Positions 8,849-16,565 of a stretch of 36,336 nucleotides of DNA are shown here, one piece after another. Position numbers and translations under genes: made by a program. The stretch is from an uncultured Pseudomonadota bacterium (GTDB taxonomy: Bacteria > Myxococcota_A > UBA796 > GCA-2862545). The stretch spans positions 1 through 36,336 of the forward strand of contig CALATR010000542.1 in NCBI GenBank assembly GCA_937891875.1, read 5' to 3'. Positions within the stretch are counted from its first letter, which is position 1. Every line of letters begins with the position of its first letter. The notes beneath the pieces were generated by a model. The model ran no database searches. It saw nothing but the letters and a program-made list of their open reading frames with translations, and had not been told where the DNA came from.

Positions 8849-9571
8849 CTACATCGCCGGCTGGTCCTTGTTCCCGCCGACCCCCTCGTCCGGCACCATC
8901 TCCCGCCTTCCGTCCGTGCAGTTCATGGCTGCGAACCCGGTCTTCGGGACGATCTCGCTATAGGTGCCCAGCTCCAGCGGCCAGGTGGTGTTGACCTGGT
9001 AGACCCAGTCGCCGACCTCCCGCACCAGCACGAAGTCGCCCTGGCGCACCCGGTCCTTGAGCTTCTTGCCGTCGGGCAGCTTCATGCCGCCGCCGACCAG
9101 CTCCTTGAGGGTCAGCTCGCGGGTGCCGACGACCACCATCTGACGTCCGCCGCCGGACATGGGCGAGTCGCTCACCTGCTCGTAGGTCCACTCGATGCTC
9201 GCGGGCTTGCGCTCGGGCTCCAGATCGTGCTCGGCCTTGGCCGTCACCACCGCGTCCTCGAGCGAGATGGCGCCACTGCCGGCGTCGCGGGGGTAGGCCC
9301 GCACGCGCACGTGCAGGCCGAGGTCGTGGCGGTAGCCCCACTCGACCTTGCGGAAGTCACCCTTGCGGCTCACCTCCGCGCCCAGGAACTCCCACTTCGG
9401 GGGCGGCAGCGTCTGGAAGCAGATCTCCGAGTCCTGCACGACGTAGACCGGGTGATCGGCGTCATCCCAGACCTTCACCTCGATCTCGCCGGCCCGGGAG
9501 GCGGGCTGGGGCGACTTCTTCTGGCAGCCCAGCAGGGCGAGTGCGGTCAGGGCGAGCAGGGACGTCCTCAT
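8849..9571 (-). CDS. Hypothetical lipoprotein
   Basis: Internal Met of the 8849..9661 ORF gives MRTSLLALTALALLGCQKKSPQPASRAGEIEVKVWDDADHPVYVVQ with lipobox. Confidence 0.75.
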   Translation of the reverse strand: MRTSLLALTALALLGCQKKSPQPASRAGEIEVKVWDDADHPVYVVQDSEICFQTLPPPKWEFLGAEVSRKGDFRKVEWGYRHDLGLHVRVRAYPRDAGSGAISLEDAVVTAKAEHDLEPERKPASIEWTYEQVSDSPMSGGGRQMVVVGTRELTLKELVGGGMKLPDGKKLKDRVRQGDFVLVREVGDWVYQVNTTWPLELGTYSEIVPKTGFAAMNCTDGRREMVPDEGVGGNKDQPAM

Positions 9572-9617
9572 GGGATTCCTCCGGGAGCAGGCGGTTCGTC
9601 GCGCCGAGCATGCCACG

Positions 9618-10751
9618 TCACAGGCGCAGGAGGGCGGACGCGTCGAGGATCTCGAGGCCAAAAACGCCGATGATCACGTGGGATACGCACGGACCGAGCA
9701 GGGAGCCGCTGCGGGCGTACATGGCGCCCCACAGCAGGCCGGCGACGAGGGTGATCGGCGGGAACAGCGGCGAGATGTGGGCGTGGCTGGCGGCAAAGAG
9801 CGAGCTCGACAGCACGACCGACCACAGGATGGGGTGCTTCCAGCCGGACATGAGGCGCTCCAGGCTGGACTGCAGCACCCCGCGGGCGATGAACTCCTGG
9901 ACCGGCACCAGCGCCACGTACACGGCGGCGAAGGCGATGCGGTCCCAGCCCACCGACAGGGTGGTCCACCCGGGTGCGATCACCGGTCCGAAGGCCGGCC
10001 AGAACGCCGCGACGACCGCCTTCAGCCCGGTGAGCGCGAGGCAGACGCCGAGGGACAACAGGACCGCCTCGACCCCATCCCGCACCCACCGACGCCCCAA
10101 GGTGAGGCCGAAGAAGGAGGCCGGCAGCGCGCTGTTCCAGGCCATGATCGCCACGACGACAGCAAACCCGGCGATGCCACCCGCCGAGAGGATGTTGCTC
10201 AACAGGTAGTTGTCGGTGTTCGACAGCATGATGCCGAGCGCGACCGTGTACAGGGCGAGCCCCGCCACCATGACCACGACGAAGCGCGCGATGCTGACCC
10301 GGGCGACCTGCGCCTCGAGCTCCCGGCGCAGGGCGGCGAGGGATCGCTCGTTCGCGCCCTCGACCCGGTCGCGCATGAGCCCCACCAGCTGCAGCCCGAG
10401 GGCGCCGAGCCAGGGACCCCCGTCGCGCTCCACGTCGACGATCATCACGGTGGCCTCGTCGTCCGCACGCACACAGGCGTTGCGCTGGCCGCCGGGCGCC
10501 AGGGCAGACTCCCCGACGACGAGCCCCGGACCGACCCCGTCCACGCGGCGCTCGACCTCACCATCGTGGAGGTAGATCCCCAGCGTTCCAGAGATCACCA
10601 CCGCGAACGTGGAGGCGGGATCACCCCGTCGGTACAGGGTCTCGCCCGCCGCGAGACGAGTCACGCCGGCGCGCTCGACGAGGGCTGTGAGGGCGGCGTC
10701 GGACAGGCTCCGCCCGACGGGGCTGTCTCGAATGGCACTGAGGGCGTCCAC
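9618..10751 (-). CDS. Cyclic-nucleotide-binding domain fused to CPBP/CAAX-type intramembrane protease
   Basis: 377 aa; N-terminal cNMP-binding pattern VTRLAAGETLYRRGDPASTFAVVISGTLGIYL...GLVVGESAL; multi-TM C-terminus with VQEFIARGVLQ, FAASHAHISPLFPP, SHVIIGVFG. Confidence 0.82.
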   Translation of the reverse strand: MDALSAIRDSPVGRSLSDAALTALVERAGVTRLAAGETLYRRGDPASTFAVVISGTLGIYLHDGEVERRVDGVGPGLVVGESALAPGGQRNACVRADDEATVMIVDVERDGGPWLGALGLQLVGLMRDRVEGANERSLAALRRELEAQVARVSIARFVVVMVAGLALYTVALGIMLSNTDNYLLSNILSAGGIAGFAVVVAIMAWNSALPASFFGLTLGRRWVRDGVEAVLLSLGVCLALTGLKAVVAAFWPAFGPVIAPGWTTLSVGWDRIAFAAVYVALVPVQEFIARGVLQSSLERLMSGWKHPILWSVVLSSSLFAASHAHISPLFPPITLVAGLLWGAMYARSGSLLGPCVSHVIIGVFGLEILDASALLRL

Positions 10752-10785
10752 GCCGGTACTATGCCACCCCGCTCCCGGAGGATGG

Positions 10786-11870
10786 ATGGGCTTGCCGGAG
10801 CGTGACGTTGCAGCACCCAGGTCGGGAGGTGGCCGCCGACCGGACCAGGCGCTCGGGGTGCTGCACGCGGAGCATCGCTTCGCCGCCCTGCCCCCCGCGA
10901 CCCGCTTCGTCGAGTCTGCCTGCCACCACCCCGGCGTGTCCGCCCACCTCGTCTACATCCCCGTCACTGCCGAGTTCGACGAGGAGCAGGACGGCCTGTA
11001 CGCCCTGGACCTGCGCGACCTCGCCCTCACCCGCGTGTGCGCCCTCGACCCCGGCGGCCACTACTTCGGCAGTGCGCTCGGCGCGGATGGCACCTGCTAC
11101 GTCTGTGTCGGCAACCGCGGCACCGTGCTCGCCGTGTCGGTGCGCGAGCGCACGCCCGAGGCACGGGTGGTGGCGCGACTGCCGGCCGGCGTCCAGCCCA
11201 ACGACGTCACCATCGACACACGGGGCCGGGTCCTCGTGTGCGCCAACCACCAGCGCTTCGATCTCGGGACCGCCCGGGGCCGGTGCTCGACACCCTGCGG
11301 ATCGCCGGCTTCGGTGGGGGAACCCTGTTTGTCGTGGACCCCACCGCCGGCCCGCCCACCGCGCTCGTGTCCGGCCTCGGCGTGCTCGCGGGGGTCGCGG
11401 CTCACGAGGCCGACGGCGCGGTGTGGATGTCGGAGCTCACCGACCTGGTCCGCGTCCCGGTCGACGACCCCGCTGGGTGGACCCGCCACCATCCCTTCGA
11501 CCCCCGCCTGTTCGCCGACAACCTCGTGTGCGCCGGCAACGAGCTGCTCTTCCCCTACTACCGGGTCGTCTCCCGCATCGAGGCCATGACGCTTCGAACG
11601 CCGATCCTCGCCCGACTCGCCTACCGGCTGGCTCGCCTCCTCCCCGCGTCCTGGTTCGGCTCGGCCGCCCCCGGCCAGGCGCCCGACCGCTTCGACCAGC
11701 CCTGCTTCGGCCGCTTCGATCCCACCACCGGCCGGATCACGTCCGCCCGGCTGGAGGCCCACCGGGAGGGCTTCGACGGCCACTGCACCCACGTCGAGGC
11801 CGCAGGCGACCACCTCGTCTTCATCAACTACCTGGCGCGCGAGGTCCTCGTCGCAACACCGTCACGCTGA
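10786..11870 (+). pseudogene. SMP-30/gluconolactonase-like beta-propeller protein, apparently frameshifted near 11268
   Basis: Frame of 10609..11589 reads ...GGHYFGSALGADGTCYVCVGNRGTVLAVSVRER...VQPNDVTIDTRGRVLVCANHQRFDLGTARG, then coding continues in the frame of 11037..11870: PVLDTLRIAGFGGGTLFVVDPTAGPPTALVSGLGVLAGVAAHEADGAVWMSELTDLVRV... Confidence 0.7.
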
Positions 11871-12983
11871 TCCCGGTGCCGCCTGGCCGTTCCTGGCGCC
11901 GCAGGCGTGCGGGCCGGCGTGGTCGCGCAGGGTCTGCTCGAACAGGTTGGGCGGCAGGTACTGGCACATGGCGCACGCGTCGGGCACCTCGCCGTCGAGC
12001 ATCTGGCGCACAGCGGCGCGCACGTCTGTGACCGGGTCTTCGCAGTCGACGGTGTGCCGCTCGCCGCAGAACGCGGTGGTGCCATCCCAGCGGTAGTAGA
12101 GGAAGCGGGCCTTGTCACAGCTGGCCTTGGTGCTTCGGCTGTAGAACTCGCGGTTGGTCAGGCAGATCGCGTGGGTCTCCCGCGAGTACGGGAAGACCTT
12201 GGGCAGGTCGAGGATCATGTCCTGGTCGATGCCCGCGCGCTGGTACCAGCTGGAGTAGTCGCGCTCCTCGCTTCCGGGCATGGCGAGTGCGGTGGGCACG
12301 ATGATGTCGGGGCGCAGCAGGCGGTCGACCTCGCGCAGGCGCTCGGGGAACTCGTGCAGGTCGGACGCGTGCACGACGCCGTGCACCGCGAGCACGGTCG
12401 GGTAGTTGCCGGCGTTGCGCTCCTCGACCATCGCCTGGAAGTTGCGCACGACCTTGTCGTAGCGGAGCCCCTTGCGCGACGCCTCCATCTTCTCCTTGCT
12501 CTGGAAGTCGAAGGACAGGTAGAGCAGATCGAAGTGGTTCTCCAGGATGATCCTTCGGTTCTTTGCGTTCCAGGCCGAGCCGTTGCTGAAGGCGAGCAGG
12601 TAGAGGTTCCGCCGCTTCGCCTCCTTGATCATCTCCTCGAACTGGGGATGCAGGAAGGGCTCGCCCTGGCCCTGGATGTGGAGCACCAGCTGGGTCGCTG
12701 CGTGGCGGTCCAGGATGTCGACGAAGGTGTCCATCGTCATGTCGCCGAGCGGCTTGTCGCGCTCGGGCATCATGTGGTGGATGCAGTAGCGGCACTTGAA
12801 GTTGCACCGCGAGGTGACCTCGACCTGCAGGGCGATCGGGTGGGCGTGGTGCAGGGGATCGGCGAAGAGGAAGCGCCGCAGCGAGCGAGGGTGTCGCAGC
12901 ATGTGCATGTGCCGGTAGAGCCGGCGATCCCAGATGAGGCGAGCCACGCGTCGGGTCAGCATGGCGCGATCGCGCAGGCTCAT
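11862..12983 (-). CDS. Radical SAM protein with C-terminal SPASM/twitch-like cysteines
   Basis: VEVTSRCNFKCRYCIHH (CxxxCxxC); HIQGQGEPFLHPQF; C-terminal Cys at FCGERHTVDC and CAMC. Start taken at MSLRDRAML inside the 394 aa ORF. Confidence 0.9.
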   Translation of the reverse strand: MSLRDRAMLTRRVARLIWDRRLYRHMHMLRHPRSLRRFLFADPLHHAHPIALQVEVTSRCNFKCRYCIHHMMPERDKPLGDMTMDTFVDILDRHAATQLVLHIQGQGEPFLHPQFEEMIKEAKRRNLYLLAFSNGSAWNAKNRRIILENHFDLLYLSFDFQSKEKMEASRKGLRYDKVVRNFQAMVEERNAGNYPTVLAVHGVVHASDLHEFPERLREVDRLLRPDIIVPTALAMPGSEERDYSSWYQRAGIDQDMILDLPKVFPYSRETHAICLTNREFYSRSTKASCDKARFLYYRWDGTTAFCGERHTVDCEDPVTDVRAAVRQMLDGEVPDACAMCQYLPPNLFEQTLRDHAGPHACGARNGQAAPGSA

Positions 12984-13102
12984 CGGGCAGCTCCAGGGGG
13001 GGGTGGGCGAGAACGCCCAGCTCGGCGGGGGCCCGTTCTGTACCACACGGGCCGCCTGCAGTATGACGGTCCTGCCGCAAAGCGCGCGGCGGAGGTAGCA
13101 AG

Positions 13103-13864
13103 ATGGGTCGCCGGATCGCCCACGCCTGGGGCCGACGTCAGCTCGCCGGGCTGTGGTACAGCGCCATCGCCGTCGCTGCGCTGGTCGTCATCGTCCCCCT
13201 GGCCACGTGCGGGGGCTGCGTCGGCTCGATGAGCCTGGGCGAGGTCGGCTTCGCCCTCGGCTTCGTCCTCACCTTCGGCCTGCTCGTCTGCGCCGTGCTC
13301 GCCGGGATCGTTGCCTGGGGCCTGCTGCGCGGCCGCAGTCGTGCCGCTCGCCTCGATGCCCTGTTCGCCGAGCTCGGTACGATCTCGCCAAGCGGAGGTG
13401 GGCTGGGCAGCCGCGCCTGGGAGGGCCGACTCCCGAGCGGTCGCCCCCTGTACGCCCGACTGGACCGTGGTCCCGCGCTCGTGCTGCGGGTCGGGGCGGA
13501 CGTGCGCACCCGGGCCGCGTTCGGGGCCGACAGTGCGCTCGGACGGGGGGCCGCGCGGGCGCTCGGTCGGGAGCTCGCGCCTGTGCCCGGGCACGACCAC
13601 CTGGTGGGCGGAGGGCGGGAGCCCGCCTTCGTGCAGACCCTCGCATCCGCGCCGGGCAGCGGCGAGGCGCTGGCGACGCTGCTCACAGCACCCTCGCCTC
13701 AGCTGCGGAGCGTCACCGTCGCGCCCGGCTCGGTGGCGGCCGACCTCCGCTATCTACCGCTTCGAAGCATCACGATCGAGGATCTCACCGCATGGACCCA
13801 AGCGCTGGCCGTGCTCGCGGACCACGCGGAGTCCGTGCCGGTCGCGGACCCCCTCGACGGGTAG
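13103..13864 (+). CDS. Membrane protein of unknown function (two N-terminal TM segments)
   Basis: 253 aa; LWYSAIAVAALVVIVPLATCGGCVGSMSLGEVGFALGFVLTFGLLVCAVLAGIVAWGLL; ends shortly before a convergent gene. Confidence 0.7.
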   Translation: MGRRIAHAWGRRQLAGLWYSAIAVAALVVIVPLATCGGCVGSMSLGEVGFALGFVLTFGLLVCAVLAGIVAWGLLRGRSRAARLDALFAELGTISPSGGGLGSRAWEGRLPSGRPLYARLDRGPALVLRVGADVRTRAAFGADSALGRGAARALGRELAPVPGHDHLVGGGREPAFVQTLASAPGSGEALATLLTAPSPQLRSVTVAPGSVAADLRYLPLRSITIEDLTAWTQALAVLADHAESVPVADPLDG

Positions 13865-13893
13865 CGCCAGGGCGTCCGGCGGGCCCGGTTGTA

Positions 13894-15045
13894 TCACTCG
13901 TAGATCCGCACCCAGTCCACTTCCATCACCGCCTCGTCGAAGCTGGCGGGTACGTCGCCGCCCAGGTTGCCGCCGACGGCGACGTTGAGCAGCAGGTAGT
14001 GCGGGTTGTCGTAGGGCCGGCCCGCGTCGTTGGGCATCGACCAGACGAGGTCGTCGTCGACGAACACCTCGAGGCGCTCCGCGTCCCACTCCAGCGCGTA
14101 GACGTGAAACGCCGTCGTGGAGGTGGGCACGCGCAGCTCGCCGCCCTCGTGGGCGTACTCGCCGGTGCGGGTGTCGGCCCAGTGGAAGTGGGCGATGGTG
14201 TGCTGCTTGTCCCAGCCCACCTGCTCCAGGATGTCGACCTCGCCGCACGCGGGCCAGCCGACGTTGCCGTAGGTGGTGCCGAAGGGGTTGCCGAGCTCGT
14301 TCACGTTGGCGCCGAGCGTCCAGATCGCCGGCCACGCCCCCGCCGCAGACGGCAGCTTCGCGCGGACCTCCACCCGGCCATAGGCAAAGGCGAACCTGGC
14401 GTTCAGTCGGGCAGACGTGAAGTCGCGCGCCGAGCCCTCGACGGTGTAGCGCTCCCGCCGGGCCCGGATCTTCAGCGTGCCGTCGCTCACCCAGGCGTTG
14501 TCGAGCCGCTCGGTGTAGTGCTGCAGCTCGCCGTTGAACCACCCGCCGTCCAGGGGCGGCCGGTGCTGGGCCAGCCACTTCGACGGGTCGACGGCGCCGT
14601 CCCGGTCGAACTCGTCCGCGAAGATCAGCCGCCGACCGTCCGATCCGACCTGCACCTTCATCGTGCGCTCCTCCCGCGCCGAGGCGCCGTCCGCGGCGAA
14701 GGCCAGCACTGCGAAGGTGTGATCGAGCAGCCCCTCCTCGGTCAGGGTCACCTCCAGCACGCCGTCCTCCCGCTCGACCGGCGCGCTGCCCTCGACGAGA
14801 AACACGTAACGGACGGCATCGTCAGCGCTGGCGGTGAGCCGCACCCGGCCGGAGCCGTCCCCGTGGGGGTTGAGCTCGTCCGCGCCCAGCGCCTCGGCCT
14901 CGAACGTCAGATCTGCAAGGGGCAACGCCGGCTCTCCACTGTCACCCGTGTCCGTCCCGCGCCACACGTCGCCGTCGGTGTCGTCGGTCTGCACGCCGGC
15001 ACAAGCGACCAGCAGGAGGCAGGGCACGGTGGCGCGGAGCGGCAT
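13894..15045 (-). CDS. Glycoside hydrolase family 16-like lipoprotein
   Basis: 383 aa; LLLVACAGVQTDD lipobox; LIFADEFDRDG; WPAIWTLGANVNE; GEVDILEQVG (GH16 ExDxxE). Confidence 0.92.
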   Translation of the reverse strand: MPLRATVPCLLLVACAGVQTDDTDGDVWRGTDTGDSGEPALPLADLTFEAEALGADELNPHGDGSGRVRLTASADDAVRYVFLVEGSAPVEREDGVLEVTLTEEGLLDHTFAVLAFAADGASAREERTMKVQVGSDGRRLIFADEFDRDGAVDPSKWLAQHRPPLDGGWFNGELQHYTERLDNAWVSDGTLKIRARRERYTVEGSARDFTSARLNARFAFAYGRVEVRAKLPSAAGAWPAIWTLGANVNELGNPFGTTYGNVGWPACGEVDILEQVGWDKQHTIAHFHWADTRTGEYAHEGGELRVPTSTTAFHVYALEWDAERLEVFVDDDLVWSMPNDAGRPYDNPHYLLLNVAVGGNLGGDVPASFDEAVMEVDWVRIYE

Positions 15046-15094
15046 GATCCCTCGGGGAAGGGTTCGACGTAGCCCGGCGGAGAGGACGACGCGC

Positions 15095-16548
15095 CTACCC
15101 GCAGTCCGCCGAGTCGGCGCTCCCCTGCCCTTCCGCCGGGACTCCCGAGCGCCGGATCCGGATCACCGACCCCGGCACCGCCTCCGTCGCCCAGGAGGTG
15201 TGCCAGCCGTCGGGGATCTCGGGCTGAATCCGTACTGGCACTGGGGATTCGGCCGAACCGCCAGTCACGGCTGCATCAACCTGTCGCCGCGAGACGCGAG
15301 GAACGTGTGGGAGGCCGCGTGCAGGGCGTACGCGGGGCGCCAGTGCATGGTCCAGGGCACGTCCTCGACGTAGTACGCGTCGGCGGCGCCGGGCCGGGAG
15401 CGCATCGTGCGGGTCGCCATCTTGTCCGTGACCCGCCAGGTGCCCCTGGGCGTGCCCATCGGCGCGGCGCCGGTCGAGACGACGGTCCAGTAGACCAGCC
15501 GATCGCCGCGGTAGAGCTGGAGCACCTGCTGGTCCAGCTCGACGTCGATCCAGAGCTCGTCGTCCCCCACCTCCAGCGGGCGGTCCGGCGCGGGCATGGG
15601 GTGGCGCAGGGAGCGACGATCGTCGAGGTAGCCGTCCACGCCGGGGCCGAGCGCGTCGATCAACGCCCACCACCGCCCATCGCCGACCGGCTGGCTGCGG
15701 ATGACGACCGGGGTGTGGTACGGCAGCACCGCGCCGATCTCCGCGTCCTCGTCGGGAGCGACGCGCACCTGGGCCCCCTCGTAGGCGACCGTGAGGCCGG
15801 GCCACTGTCCCTCGGGGAGCGGGTCGGCCTGGAGGTCGCGGCCGACGAGGCGGCTCACCGGGTAGAGGTAGACGTCGTCGAGGGCGGCGACCTTGCCGTC
15901 GCTCCGCAGCAGGACCGGCCCGCGCTCGGTCTGCACCACCTCGACGAAGCGGTACTTGTTCCCCGCCCCGCCCTCCAGGTGGCCGACCGGCGGATCCCCG
16001 GCGTTCCAGGCAGTGAGATCGGCATACAGGCGGCCCTGGAAGCGACGCCAGCGCTTGGCGTAGAAGGCGGGCACGAGGGCGACGGGCTCGCTCGCGTCGT
16101 ACTCACCGGTCTGCAGGTAGTGCTCGAACTCGGCGGGCTCGGGCGGATCGTAGGTGACCAGCGGGGGCTGGGCGACGGGGGCCTCGGTGCCGGGGACCGC
16201 GTGATCGAGGCAGGCGAAGCCGTGGGCAGGCAGGCGGGCCCAGCCGGCGGCGCAGTCGGGGCCGTCGACCCGCTCGAGCACCTCGAAGGCACTACCCGCG
16301 CGGATGAGCCCCCGGCGGGCGGCATCCGAAGCGGGCCCGCTCAGGACCTTCACGTCGCGCTCGGCGACGAAGAAGGTGCGCGGTGCCGGGTCGGTGTCGT
16401 CGCTGTCGGCCTCGCCGGAGGGAGGCGCCACGGCAGCGACCTCCACGGGCGCCTCGGGGCTCGCCGTGGTCTCGGACGGCCCCGCGGGCGCGGACGGGGC
16501 GCAGCCTGCCAGCAGGCCCAGCAGCACGGGGATCGCAGCGGTTCGCAT
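15095..16548 (-). pseudogene. SH3-like/YkuD L,D-transpeptidase lipoprotein with catalytic segment inverted
   Basis: Minus frame: LLGLLAGCAPS...ELWIDVELDQQVLQLYRGDRLVYWTVVSTGAAPMGTPRGTWRVTDKMATRTMRS...AYYVEDVPWTMHWRPAYALHAA then early stop; C-terminus PEIPDGWHTSWATEAVPGSVIRIR continues in another minus frame; missing YWHWGFGRTASHGCINLSPRDAR is read on the plus strand at 15233-15313. Confidence 0.85.
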
Positions 16549-16565
16549 CGCCTGCGCCTATCCCG

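Noticed and set aside
15231-15333. Inversion boundaries at cgtac/gtacg
   Set aside because: Flipping there removes ALHAA from the transpeptidase and leaves the C-terminus out of frame; the 15233-15313 boundaries rebuild a much better protein.
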